This document shows positions 1 through 7,619 of a stretch of DNA of 33,095 bases, in pieces. The notes beneath the pieces were generated by a model. That model saw only the letters and a program-made list of their open reading frames with translations. It was not told the origin of the DNA and did no database searches. The DNA is taken from the NCBI GenBank assembly GCA_033763635.1, contig JANRKG010000043.1, forward strand, positions 1 to 33,095. The letters are read 5' to 3'. The translations under genes and the position numbers were made by a program. How positions within the stretch are numbered: the first letter of the stretch is position 1; each line of letters opens with the position of its first letter. This DNA comes from JANRKG01 sp033763635. Its GTDB lineage: Bacteria; Cyanobacteriota; Cyanobacteriia; GCF-001939115.

Positions 1-67
1 AGAGTAGGACAATTTTATGAATGATTGTTATTAATCAGTTGCAATAACAGGTAATGCAAAACTGAAC

Positions 68-622
68 ATGCAAAAGGTACTTTTTATATTAGGAGAGCTA
101 AATGACGAAGATATTGACTGGATGGTCGATATCGCCGCTAGAGATGAGATTCCGGCGGGGCGAGTTCTGATCGAAGAAGGGAAGCCGATCGATGCCCTTT
201 ATATCGTCCTCGATGGAACACTCATTGTTTCTGTAGAAGCTTTAGAAGGAAAAGAAGTCGCCCGACTGTCAACAGGTGAGGTCGTCGGGGAGATGTCTTT
301 TGTAGATGCCCGTCCACCTTCTGCGACTGTCAAAGCAGTGGAAGACTCGTTAGTGCTCTCAATCCCCCGCCAACAATTGGCGATCAAGTTACAGCAAGAT
401 ATGGGATTTGCCTCCCGTTTCTACCGAGCCTTAGCGATTTTTCTCTCTGACCGACTCCGAGGCACCGTAAGCCGATTAGGATATGGCAAAGACGGCTCAT
501 TAGAAGGCGGTACAGGACGCGAGACCGATCTTAATCCTCATGTACGAGAGAATTTAATTCTGGCAGGAGCACGATTTGATTGGCTCCTGCGACGCTTGCG
601 TGGGGTCAGTCGGCATCCATAA
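68..622 (+). CDS. Cyclic nucleotide-binding domain protein without DNA-binding domain
   Basis: A 184-residue protein whose first 120 or so residues form a CAP-type cyclic nucleotide-binding fold. The phosphate-binding cassette is visible as GEMSFVDARPPSATV near residue 75, preceded by the glycine turns typical of the beta roll (EEGKPIDALYIVLDG). No helix-turn-helix follows; the C-terminal 60 residues are an arginine-rich, partly helical tail with no recognised domain. It may therefore act as a small effector-binding module on a partner protein rather than as a transcription factor. The ligand cannot be told from sequence: the cassette is close to, but not identical with, cAMP-binding cassettes. 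It ends five bases before the SirB1-like gene, suggesting co-transcription. The start is the first ATG in frame; only 67 bases lie upstream, so a longer upstream operon cannot be excluded. Confidence 0.85.
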   Translation: MQKVLFILGELNDEDIDWMVDIAARDEIPAGRVLIEEGKPIDALYIVLDGTLIVSVEALEGKEVARLSTGEVVGEMSFVDARPPSATVKAVEDSLVLSIPRQQLAIKLQQDMGFASRFYRALAIFLSDRLRGTVSRLGYGKDGSLEGGTGRETDLNPHVRENLILAGARFDWLLRRLRGVSRHP

Positions 623-626
623 CCCT

Positions 627-1457
627 ATGAATACTGCGGAAGCGAGACAGCAATTTAAAGCCGCGATTGATCGACCCGATTGCGACATTAACCTGGCAGA
701 AGCAGCCTTGTGCATTGCTCTGGAAGAGTACCCTTTTCTTCCAGTGACCGACTACTTGCAGCAGATCGATCGCATGGCGGAAGTCGTTCGCGTTCAGCTT
801 CCCGCTGAAAAATACCCTTTACGCATTATCCAGACCATTAACCGTTACCTCTATCAAGAGCAAAAGTTTGTCGGAAACACAGAAAGTTACTACGACCCTC
901 GCAATAGCTTTCTGAATGATGTTCTCGATCGCAAAACCGGAATTCCCATCACCCTGGCCCTGGTCTACCTGGAGATTGCACGACGAATCGACTTTCCGAT
1001 GGTCGGTATCAACATGCCGGGTCACTTCGTCATTAAGCCAGAGATCGAAGACATGGATGTCTATGTAGATGCCTTTCACGAAGGGCAGATTTTATTTCCC
1101 GAAGATTGCCGCGATCGGTTGACGGCAATTTATGGGCAAACCCTGGAAATTTCTCAGATCCCTTCCCTGCTGGAGAAAATCAGCTCCCGCCGCTTTCTCG
1201 CCCGGATGCTGACGAATTTGAAATATATTTATCTGAATCAGGGAGTTTTTACCAAAGCCCTGGCAGTGGTCGAACGGCTCCTGCTCTTGTTTCCAGATAA
1301 CCTGACCGAGGTTCGCGATCGAGGCATTCTCTACTATCAACTGGGACAATCCCCGGAGGCGATTCGGGATCTGGAAACCTATCTGTTGCAACTCCCCCAG
1401 GCGGAGGACGCGCTCCCTTTGCAGCAACTGCTCGATCGCCTCAAAAACACCCTCTAA
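627..1457 (+). CDS. SirB1-like transglutaminase-core / TPR protein
   Basis: Conserved family protein (SirB1 / transglutaminase-like plus tetratricopeptide region). The N-terminal half carries the family signatures YYDPRNSFLNDVLDRKTGIPITLALVY and GINMPGHFVIK, followed by DAFHEGQIL. The C-terminal third has TPR-like helices (ALAVVERLLLLFPDNLTEVRDRGILYYQLGQSPEAIRDLETYL is one such pair, spread over the last 75 residues). Family members have no firmly established reaction, and this one is best described as a probable scaffold or atypical transglutaminase-fold protein. The frame is open 51 bases further upstream to an alternative start at 576, but that would overlap the preceding gene by 47 bases. 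The ATG at 627, five bases after the preceding stop, gives the MNTAEARQQF start seen in relatives and is preferred. Confidence 0.85.
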   Translation: MNTAEARQQFKAAIDRPDCDINLAEAALCIALEEYPFLPVTDYLQQIDRMAEVVRVQLPAEKYPLRIIQTINRYLYQEQKFVGNTESYYDPRNSFLNDVLDRKTGIPITLALVYLEIARRIDFPMVGINMPGHFVIKPEIEDMDVYVDAFHEGQILFPEDCRDRLTAIYGQTLEISQIPSLLEKISSRRFLARMLTNLKYIYLNQGVFTKALAVVERLLLLFPDNLTEVRDRGILYYQLGQSPEAIRDLETYLLQLPQAEDALPLQQLLDRLKNTL

Positions 1458-1566
1458 ACACTGAGAAAGAGCCATCTGAATTGTTAAGGGGTGTGCTGTT
1501 TCCCAGGGTGCGGTTGATGCTAGCCAAAACCCTTGTCATGATGGAAGAAGCGCAACGAGTAGAAGA

Positions 1567-2076
1567 GTGGATTTGCTAGTGAACAGACAACCCATTCCCC
1601 CCGGCCCTGGTCAGGAGTCGGTTTGGGATTATCCCCGGCCTCCCCGCCTTGAAGACTCTCCCAAACATCTCCAAATCTGGTTTGGGGGCGTGTTGATCGC
1701 TGAAACTCGTCGCTCTAAAAGGGTTTTAGAAACTAGCCATCCTCCCAACTACTACATTCCACCAGAGGATGTGAAGTTAGAGTACCTGATTCAAGTTCCC
1801 GGAGCCGCTTCCTGGTGCGAGTGGAAAGGGCAGGCTGGGTACTATACGATCGCCGTCAACGACCAGCAAGCCCCGAAAGCTGCCTGGTTTTACACCAATC
1901 CCACCCCAGCTTTTCAGGACATCAAAGACTATATCGCTTTCTATGTGCAGCCGATGGATGCCTGTTACGTAGACGGAGAAAAGGTGCAACCCCAGCCCGG
2001 TGGGTTTTATGGGGGATGGATCACCAGCGACATTGTAGGACCATTTAAAGGTGCTGCGGGCACCTGGGGGTGGTGA
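1567..2076 (+). CDS. DUF427 domain protein
   Basis: A 169-residue protein with the DUF427 fold over roughly residues 35-135: IWFGGVLIAET, then YYIPPEDVKLEYL, WCEWKGQAGYYTI, KAAWFYTNPTP and IKDYIAFY are the characteristic blocks (the CxWKG..-Y.. and AAW.Y..P motifs). DUF427 proteins are small soluble beta proteins of unknown biochemical role. A C-terminal extension rich in Gly and Trp (GGFYGGWITSD, GAAGTWGW) resembles the form found in cyanobacteria. The start used is a GTG at 1567; no strong ribosome-binding site is seen, so the first few residues are uncertain. The stop is followed one base later by the next start, indicating translational coupling with the small membrane protein. Confidence 0.85.
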   Translation: MDLLVNRQPIPPGPGQESVWDYPRPPRLEDSPKHLQIWFGGVLIAETRRSKRVLETSHPPNYYIPPEDVKLEYLIQVPGAASWCEWKGQAGYYTIAVNDQQAPKAAWFYTNPTPAFQDIKDYIAFYVQPMDACYVDGEKVQPQPGGFYGGWITSDIVGPFKGAAGTWGW

Positions 2077-2077
2077 C

Positions 2078-2473
2078 ATGAAACGATTTGATATGGAAGA
2101 GATTAATCCGATTTTGATTGAGCGATCGATCGAGTCGGAGGACGCACGACACCTGGGTTTATTCCTCTACCTGGTCCCCATCTTTGGCTTTTTCCCCGCT
2201 TTGTGGACCTTGTATCGCAAACGGGGCACCCGCGAACAAAAGCGAATTAGCCGCTTGGTCGTCACCCTGGCGTTGGGCTGGCTCTTTGCCTATATTTTGC
2301 TGGGTCTTGGGGCCGAAAGCTCCGAATCCCTTTCTCTCCCGCTTTTGATCACCAGTAGCTTGCTAACTTCAGGCTATTTCCTGATTAATTTGTGGTTGAT
2401 GATTAAGCTCTGGCAACGAAAATCCCTACGACTGCCCCTCTTTAGTGCCTTGAGCGATCGGCTTCCCCGCTAG
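2078..2473 (+). CDS. Small membrane protein, conserved in cyanobacteria
   Basis: A 131-residue protein starting MKRFDMEEINPILIERSIESEDARHLGLF (the frame is open to 2051, but the ATG at 2078 sits one base after the DUF427 stop and gives the expected start). It has three hydrophobic segments: about residues 30-46 (FLYLVPIFGFFPALWTL), 62-80 (LVVTLALGWLFAYILLGLG) and 88-110 (LPLLITSSLLTSGYFLINLWLMI), separated by basic loops. No enzyme motif is visible. It lies upstream of an LCP-family cell-envelope gene, so an envelope-related role is possible by context only. The function is unknown. Confidence 0.75.
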   Translation: MKRFDMEEINPILIERSIESEDARHLGLFLYLVPIFGFFPALWTLYRKRGTREQKRISRLVVTLALGWLFAYILLGLGAESSESLSLPLLITSSLLTSGYFLINLWLMIKLWQRKSLRLPLFSALSDRLPR

Positions 2474-2610
2474 TGACTTTTCTCCTCACAAATCTTCCAC
2501 CCGTATGATGCCCTGAGCAGTCTTTATTGGGTATACCAAAAGCAGATTTACAACAAACCGCCCTGGATTGCGCCATTTAGCGAAAATCCTGTTAGGATGC
2601 TGCTTGAAAA

Positions 2611-2638
2611 TCACACTCAGGTGTGATGCCCTGTGTGA
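2611..2638. promoter_or_regulatory. Inverted/direct repeat cluster in the leader of the LCP gene
   Basis: TCACAC at 2611-2616 faces GTGTGA at 2621-2626 across four bases, and GTGTGA recurs at 2633-2638, twelve bases after the second copy. The last copy runs into the ribosome-binding site (GAGGAGTGA, 2637-2645). The arrangement looks like an operator or a small leader hairpin for the LCP gene. The half-sites are in the opposite orientation from the classical CRP site (TGTGA-N6-TCACA), so I do not assign a regulator. Confidence 0.35.
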
Positions 2639-2651
2639 GGAGTGACGCGCT

Positions 2652-4055
2652 GTGCAAAAAACTCGCAATCCCCATTCTACTGAACCTCGATCCATGCCTA
2701 AACCTGCTAGCATCCCCCAACCCCGCTCAAATCCTTTCAAGTTGCAGGGGCTAGCATGGCTCTGGATGCTGTTTGGGCTGACGGGTGTTGCCCTGCTCTC
2801 AGCAACGGCAGGGGGATTGTTAGCTCTGTCCCTTTCGAAAACGCCCCTGATGCAGCGTCCCCTGACCGCGAAAGAATCCGCAGTCTTCTCCAAGGGTGAC
2901 GATCGCATCTCTTCCGGAGGAGCCTTTCAACTCCCTGAATTGACCCGTTCTGTCAATATTCTTGTTCTCGGCATCAAAGTCCTCTCCACCGATGTTGATA
3001 ACCCACCTCCAGAAGCTCGGAACTTAGGCTATCACGCAACCATTAACTCCTTTGAGGGGCTGTCAGATACCATGCTTCTGGTGCGGTTTAATCCAGATGC
3101 TAAAAAGGTCGCTGTTCTATCCATTCCGCGAGATACCCGAACTGCGGTGGAAGGGTTGGGAGTGACGAAAATCAATGCTGCAAATGCGACCGGGGGTCCA
3201 GCCATGAGTGCCCAGGCAACGAGTGAGTTGCTGGGAGGCGTTGGGATCGATCGCTATGTCCGTATTAACGTCCTGGGCGTGGAAAAGCTCATTGATGCCC
3301 TGGGCGGCGTTACGGTCTACGTTCCCAAAGACATCAAGTATCAGGATGACAGCCAACACTTGTACATCAACCTGAAAGCCGGACGGCAGCATTTAAATGG
3401 AAACCAGACTCTTCAGTTATTGCGCTTCCGTTATGACGAGAATGGAGACATCGGGCGCATCCAGAGACAGCAGATGGTCATGCGTGCCCTGACCGAACAG
3501 GCTTTAAACCCAGGAACGATCGCCCGTCTTCCCAAAATTCTGTCCGTCATCCAATCCCATATCGATACCAATCTGAGTGTGGAAGAATTGGTGGCTCTTG
3601 TGGGATTCGCGGCACGATCGAATCGCTCCAATGTGCAAATGTTGATGCTTCCAGGGACGTTTAGTAGCCCCGGTCAATATGATGCCAGCTATTGGCTTCC
3701 GGACTATAATCGCATTGATGCGATGGTTGCCCAGCACTTTGGAAATGGTCTGGCCCGCTCACAAGCCCTCAACCCGGCTTCCCTGAAAATTGCCATTCAG
3801 GATAGTACGGGTCGTTCCCAGGCTGTCAATCAGATGGTGGAGGCTTTGAATGAAACGGGTTACTCGAATGTCATGGTCGATCGCCCCTGGACAGAACCCC
3901 TTGCCCAAACCCGGATTGTGGCCCAACAGGGAAACGTGGCAGATGCAGAAGCACTCAGGCAATCCCTGGGACTTGGGGAAGTGCGAATCGAAAGTACCGG
4001 GAACCTGGAGTCGGATGTGACGATTCAAGTGGGACGAGACTGGTTAAAGCGGTAA
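2652..4055 (+). CDS. LytR-CpsA-Psr (LCP) family glycopolymer transferase with LytR_C domain
   Basis: A 467-residue membrane-anchored protein. One transmembrane segment lies at about residues 35-57 (LAWLWMLFGLTGVALLSATAGGLLAL), with the rest predicted outside the cytoplasmic membrane. The LCP catalytic domain follows (about residues 95-310), with the hallmark SIPRDTRTAVEGLGVTKINAAN and LRFRYDENGDIGRIQRQQ blocks carrying the conserved Arg/Asp residues that bind the polyprenyl-pyrophosphate donor. A LytR_C domain occupies the last 95 residues (IQDSTG...VNQMVEALNETGYSNV...). LCP enzymes transfer lipid-linked glycopolymers to peptidoglycan or related acceptors; which polymer is used here is unknown. 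The GTG start at 2652 is favoured by a good ribosome-binding site (AGGAG about nine bases upstream); the ATG at 2694 is an alternative. Confidence 0.9.
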   Translation: MQKTRNPHSTEPRSMPKPASIPQPRSNPFKLQGLAWLWMLFGLTGVALLSATAGGLLALSLSKTPLMQRPLTAKESAVFSKGDDRISSGGAFQLPELTRSVNILVLGIKVLSTDVDNPPPEARNLGYHATINSFEGLSDTMLLVRFNPDAKKVAVLSIPRDTRTAVEGLGVTKINAANATGGPAMSAQATSELLGGVGIDRYVRINVLGVEKLIDALGGVTVYVPKDIKYQDDSQHLYINLKAGRQHLNGNQTLQLLRFRYDENGDIGRIQRQQMVMRALTEQALNPGTIARLPKILSVIQSHIDTNLSVEELVALVGFAARSNRSNVQMLMLPGTFSSPGQYDASYWLPDYNRIDAMVAQHFGNGLARSQALNPASLKIAIQDSTGRSQAVNQMVEALNETGYSNVMVDRPWTEPLAQTRIVAQQGNVADAEALRQSLGLGEVRIESTGNLESDVTIQVGRDWLKR

Positions 4056-4084
4056 CTGATCCGGTGGTCAAGAGGAGGCGAATT

Positions 4085-4717
4085 ATGGAAATGGTGCGGT
4101 TTGGGTCTATTGTGTCGATTGCAGCACTTTTGACATTGGTGAGCGGAAAAGCACTGGCGTTACCAGGGCAGACCACAGAAGAAGTCACTGCCTGGATTCA
4201 AGGACACCCTACCCTAAGGCCAAGTAGTGGGGAAAAGCTTTTAGTGCGAAAAAGCGATACCCCTGCCCAACGGTTTATTTTTCAGGCATCCGTCTTACCC
4301 GTTGGCAAAGTTGCCCCTGCGGGCGATCCGGGAGTCATTCGGCACGAACGCCTAGCCCTCTTCGACATGATTAACGGCATCACGATGACGCGGTTGGAAG
4401 AGTCCCTGCGGGTGATTTACGGGGTGGATGTTTACCAGGACTATGAACGCGCCCGTGTCGTTTATGCCTATCCCACTCAGGGAGCGATCGCCCAGGCCCA
4501 AAACCGAGCGACCCCCTTACTGGCATCCCTGATGGGTGAACTGCGCTTAGGCGATCGTTTTGCCTATTGGGCTGAAATTGCCCAAACTTCAGCAGGGTAT
4601 GCCTATACGGGTCAAATTACGGTTCTCGTGAAAGAAGACCTGGGGAAGCTAGAAGGTGAATTGCGAAGTCGTGTCCAGGCCAGTCTACCTGCATCCCCAA
4701 GATCTGTAAGTCGTTAA
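4085..4717 (+). CDS. Secreted/periplasmic protein of unknown function
   Basis: A 210-residue protein with a clear signal peptide (MEMVRFGSIVSIAALLTLVSGKALA, probable cleavage after ALA). The mature part has no recognised catalytic motif; it is a mixed alpha/beta protein with a repeated theme of Tyr-rich strands (VIYGVDVYQDYERARVVYAYP and FAYWAEIAQTSAGYAYTGQI). The ATG at 4085 is preferred over the GTG at 4064 because a near-perfect ribosome-binding site (GAGGAGG, 4072-4078) sits seven bases upstream of it. It follows the LCP gene with a 29-base gap and precedes a strong terminator, so it is likely the last gene of the LCP transcript. The function is unknown; an envelope role is suggested by context only. 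Confidence 0.75.
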   Translation: MEMVRFGSIVSIAALLTLVSGKALALPGQTTEEVTAWIQGHPTLRPSSGEKLLVRKSDTPAQRFIFQASVLPVGKVAPAGDPGVIRHERLALFDMINGITMTRLEESLRVIYGVDVYQDYERARVVYAYPTQGAIAQAQNRATPLLASLMGELRLGDRFAYWAEIAQTSAGYAYTGQITVLVKEDLGKLEGELRSRVQASLPASPRSVSR

Positions 4718-4723
4718 AAGACG

Positions 4724-4750
4724 GGGTGTTGAAGGCAGCACCCTTCTTTC
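4724..4750. terminator. Rho-independent-like terminator, probably bidirectional
   Basis: GGGTGTTG (4724-4731) pairs with CAGCACCC (4736-4743) around an AAGG loop, giving an 8-bp stem with one G-T wobble, followed by TTCTTTC. It lies between two converging genes (stops at 4717 and 4749) and could serve both directions, though the T tract is short and only on the plus-strand side. Confidence 0.65.
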
Positions 4751-5093
4751 AGAACGAATACCAGGTATCGGCAAAGATACTTTTGACAGCGATCGCAATC
4801 CGCACCAGATCCTCATCCAGCAGTGGGGGCCACCGCAACCCTGCTTTCTGCTGGTGGTTGAAGTGCTGGCGGCTTTCCCATGCCAACCCATACAGACAGT
4901 GAATCAGTTCGCGATCGAGTTCTGATAACCCTTGAGAAGCTTCAAAGACCACCTTCAGGGCCAGAAGAATCGACGTAACCTGCCCTGGAATCGGTGGTTC
5001 ACCCTGTTGTAACCGAGCCAAAAATGCATCCGGATTGGCTGTAACCGTTGCAGTCTGACCCATTAAAAATTGGCGTGCCGTTAGATAATCCAT
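4749..5093 (-). CDS. Conserved small protein of unknown function
   Basis: A 114-residue, mostly helical, soluble protein starting MDYLTARQFLMGQT. The frame extends one codon upstream to a TTG at 5096, but the ATG at 5093 is the better start. The middle (IPGQVTSILLALKVVFEASQGLSELDRELIHCLYGLAWESRQHF) and end (LDEDLVRIAIAVKSIFADTW) look like amphipathic helices. No catalytic, metal or nucleotide motif is visible. It converges on the secreted-protein gene across a shared hairpin terminator. It resembles small proteins found across cyanobacteria, but I cannot assign a role. Confidence 0.7.
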   Translation of the reverse strand: MDYLTARQFLMGQTATVTANPDAFLARLQQGEPPIPGQVTSILLALKVVFEASQGLSELDRELIHCLYGLAWESRQHFNHQQKAGLRWPPLLDEDLVRIAIAVKSIFADTWYSF

Positions 5094-5213
5094 CAAAAAT
5101 GCTGTTGTCTAAGCTTCATCAATTACTTGGGAAGTTTACAAATAATTTACGCTTTTATCCGGGGAAACCCATCACAATAGGGCCGTAACTAAGTTAAGGT
5201 TAAATCTGAAAAA

Positions 5214-5261
5214 TTGACGTACTACGTCTAGTTGACGTATTAAGTGTAATTTCCCTATAAG
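5214..5261 (+). promoter_or_regulatory. Two overlapping sigma70-type promoters upstream of the DegT gene
   Basis: TTGACG occurs at 5214-5219 and again at 5232-5237, each within a repeated TTGACGTA word 18 bases apart. The first has TATTAA at 5238-5243 and the second TATAAG at 5256-5261, both with an 18-base spacer. This gives two full -35/-10 pairs offset by 18 bases, so that each start would use its own copy of a duplicated element. Transcripts would have a leader of roughly 70-90 bases before the ATG at 5342. Confidence 0.55.
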
Positions 5262-5341
5262 GCTACTTTATCGAAGGTTCTCCCTGTAAAACCCTATATT
5301 TTTCCAGTTCCTAGTTAAGACTTGCTTCAGAGAAAGCCTCC

Positions 5342-6514
5342 ATGAATAACGTTCCTGTTCGTGTTTCCTCCTCGAATGCTCCTGCTGTCACAGTGCCATT
5401 TGTTGACTTATCTTTTCAACATTCTCCTATTCAAGCCCAAATCAAAGAGGTGATGGAAGGGGTCATGGAGCGGGGAGATTTTGTTCTGGGGCAAGCGGTC
5501 GCAGGGTTTGAAGCTGCTTTTGCCGCTGCATGCAATGTTGCCTATGGAGTGGGTGTTGCCTCCGGAACAGATGCGATCGGCCTCGGTCTTCGAGCGTGTG
5601 GAATTGGCCCCGGAGATGAGGTGCTTTTACCCACTAATACATTTATTGCCACGCTCATTGGGGTGGTGCAGGCGGGAGCTACCCCCATTCTGGTCGATTG
5701 CGATCCCACTACCGGTTTGATCGACCTGGTAGCAGCAGAACAGGCAATTACTGGAAAAAGCCGTGCCATCATCCCCGTTCATCTATATGGGCAAATGGTT
5801 TCCCCCAAGCACCTCCTCGATTTAGCTGATGCCCATCAACTTCTGATTTTTGAGGACGCTGCCCAGGCTCATTTGGCAGAACGGGAAGGGTATCGGGCGG
5901 GTTCTATTGGCACCGCCGCCGCATTCAGCTTCTACCCTAGTAAAAATTTGGGGGCAATGGGAGATGGTGGCATGGTCGTCACTCAGGATGAAACGATCGC
6001 CCAAACCCTCCGATCCCTCCGTAATTACGGCTCCCCCCGGAAGTATTTTCATAGCGACTATGGAATTAACAGTCGCCTGGATACGATGCAGGCGGCAATT
6101 TTGCAGGTCAAGCTGCCCCATCTGAATGGATGGAACCAGTCGCGAAATGTGCTTGCACAGCGATATGATGCCCTGTTAAGCCCATTGCAATCGGTTGGGA
6201 TTCAGCCACTCACCAATCAGGCAGGAACTGGGCATATCTATCATCTGTATGTGATTCGGGTCGATTCCTCCTGTAAGCTAGACCGCACGGGGCTTCAGGA
6301 AAAGCTTGCGACTCAGGGAATCCAAACAGGAATTCACTACCCCATTCCATGCCATCTTCAACCTGCATTCCTGCACCTTGGGCACCAGCCTGGGGATTTT
6401 CCAGTTGCAGAAGCCCTTTGCAATGAAATTTTGTCGTTGCCCATGTATCCCGGCATGGAAGAAACGCAGGTTGACCAGGTTGTGACATCTATCAAATTTG
6501 CTATCGATAGCTGA
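5342..6514 (+). CDS. DegT/DnrJ/EryC1/StrS-family sugar aminotransferase
   Basis: A 390-residue PLP-dependent aminotransferase of the family that aminates keto-sugar nucleotides. The N-terminal FVDLSFQHSPIQAQI, the PLP phosphate region GVASGTDAIGLGLRA, the EDAAQAHLAEREG block (Asp binding the PLP ring nitrogen) and the SFYPSKNLGAMGDGGM block with the Schiff-base lysine (K201) are all present, as is the C-terminal YPIPCHLQPAFL ... LCNEILSLPMYPGM block. The length is typical. The nucleotide-sugar substrate cannot be told from sequence. The gene stands alone with its own promoter region and is followed 175 bases later by the exosortase gene; in this context it may supply an amino sugar for the exported polysaccharide made by the adjacent locus. 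Confidence 0.92.
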   Translation: MNNVPVRVSSSNAPAVTVPFVDLSFQHSPIQAQIKEVMEGVMERGDFVLGQAVAGFEAAFAAACNVAYGVGVASGTDAIGLGLRACGIGPGDEVLLPTNTFIATLIGVVQAGATPILVDCDPTTGLIDLVAAEQAITGKSRAIIPVHLYGQMVSPKHLLDLADAHQLLIFEDAAQAHLAEREGYRAGSIGTAAAFSFYPSKNLGAMGDGGMVVTQDETIAQTLRSLRNYGSPRKYFHSDYGINSRLDTMQAAILQVKLPHLNGWNQSRNVLAQRYDALLSPLQSVGIQPLTNQAGTGHIYHLYVIRVDSSCKLDRTGLQEKLATQGIQTGIHYPIPCHLQPAFLHLGHQPGDFPVAEALCNEILSLPMYPGMEETQVDQVVTSIKFAIDS

Positions 6515-6689
6515 AGATCGTGCCCTATCAATGCAGGCATTCTCAAGGAGTTTACCAAATCCTCTACTTGTCCCGATTTAGCTTTTCATGCCAAAGCTTT
6601 CACAATGATTCACTACCACATTTTGGGGAATCCTGGTTTTGAGGCATAACACTTTTCGGGTTATCCCGTTCCCATCCATGAGGTGAGCT

Positions 6690-7595
6690 ATGCAATTTAG
6701 TCGCAAAATTCCCATTGCCATTGAGCGGTATCTATTGGATTTTGCCATTTTTGCAATTTTGGCAGCGCTGTATCTTCCCATTGGAGTTTATTGGGTCGAT
6801 GGTTGGCTGAAAAAGAGCATTAGTCTGGAGCATGAATACTTCAGTCATGGCCTCATTGGGTTTCCCTTCGCAGCCTATCTTGTTTGGTCGCAGCGCGATC
6901 GATGGCGAAAACTCCCTGACCAATCCTCACCTCTGGGGGCCGGATTGCTCGTCCTTGGCTTCCTGTTCTATCTGAGCGGGCTGCACAATCTCCTCAATCT
7001 GTCCCTACCGATCGTGCTGGTTGGGTTATGTCTCTGGTTTAAGGGGTTGCCCGGATTGAAACTCCAGGCATTTCCCCTGCTGCTGGTATTTCTGGCAACG
7101 CCAACCTCCATGCCCTACTTGATTGCGCCTTACACCCTCCCCTTGCAAAGTTTTATTGCAACAGTCGCGGGGTTCATCTTGACCCAGTTAGGGATGGATG
7201 TGCGGGTGGAGGAAATTTCCCTGTTTGTGGGCGATCGTATCGTAGAAGTGGCTCCCCACTGTGCAGGGTTAAAAATGCTGTTCACCACCCTCTATGTGAG
7301 TCTGATGCTCCTCTATTGGCGGGATAACCTCTCCTCTCGCAAGCGAACTTTTGTGTTTCTTGCCCTCGCTGTCACCACCAGCGTTACTGCCAATATCATT
7401 CGCAACACCCTTCTGACTTTCTTTCACGGCACAGGCCGAGAATTTTGGTTTGAATGGTTGCATGAAGGCCAGGGCGGGGATCTTTACTCAGCTTGTATGT
7501 TGGGCCTTCTTATCCCCATCATGATTGGGGTGGAACGGTTGTTGCCCGATCGCCCTGCTTTCGCCAGTCCGGCAGAGAACACAACAGATGAATAG
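6690..7595 (+). CDS. crtB: Cyanoexosortase B (exosortase-family membrane cysteine transpeptidase)
   Basis: A 301-residue polytopic membrane protein with at least seven hydrophobic segments. The exosortase catalytic trio is visible: C191 in APHCAG, R238 in ANIIRNTLL and H258 in WLHEGQGG (a second His at 246 is nearby in FFHG). Exosortases recognise PEP-CTERM tails on secreted proteins, cleave them and probably attach them to an envelope component; they are typically coded next to polysaccharide genes, as here. The symbol follows exosortase nomenclature and should not be confused with phytoene synthase crtB. A good ribosome-binding site (AGGTGA, 6681-6686) precedes the ATG. The gene after it codes for the cyanoexosortase B system-associated protein, which supports the subtype. 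No PEP-CTERM substrate is coded in this window. Confidence 0.9.
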   Translation: MQFSRKIPIAIERYLLDFAIFAILAALYLPIGVYWVDGWLKKSISLEHEYFSHGLIGFPFAAYLVWSQRDRWRKLPDQSSPLGAGLLVLGFLFYLSGLHNLLNLSLPIVLVGLCLWFKGLPGLKLQAFPLLLVFLATPTSMPYLIAPYTLPLQSFIATVAGFILTQLGMDVRVEEISLFVGDRIVEVAPHCAGLKMLFTTLYVSLMLLYWRDNLSSRKRTFVFLALAVTTSVTANIIRNTLLTFFHGTGREFWFEWLHEGQGGDLYSACMLGLLIPIMIGVERLLPDRPAFASPAENTTDE

Positions 7596-7619
7596 CCTGC
7601 AATCAAACCCTCAAAGCCT

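Noticed and set aside
1517..1579. 20-codon frame (MLAKTLVMMEEAQRV...) before DUF427
   Set aside because: Short, overlaps the DUF427 start, no ribosome-binding site; could be a leader peptide, but nothing supports it.
2611..2638. CRP site upstream of the LCP gene
   Set aside because: Half-sites are in the reverse orientation (TCACAC...GTGTGA) and spacing is wrong for TGTGA-N6-TCACA.
6580..6598. AGCTTT/AAAGCT hairpin after the DegT gene as terminator
   Set aside because: Six-base AT-rich stem with no T run; too weak to call.
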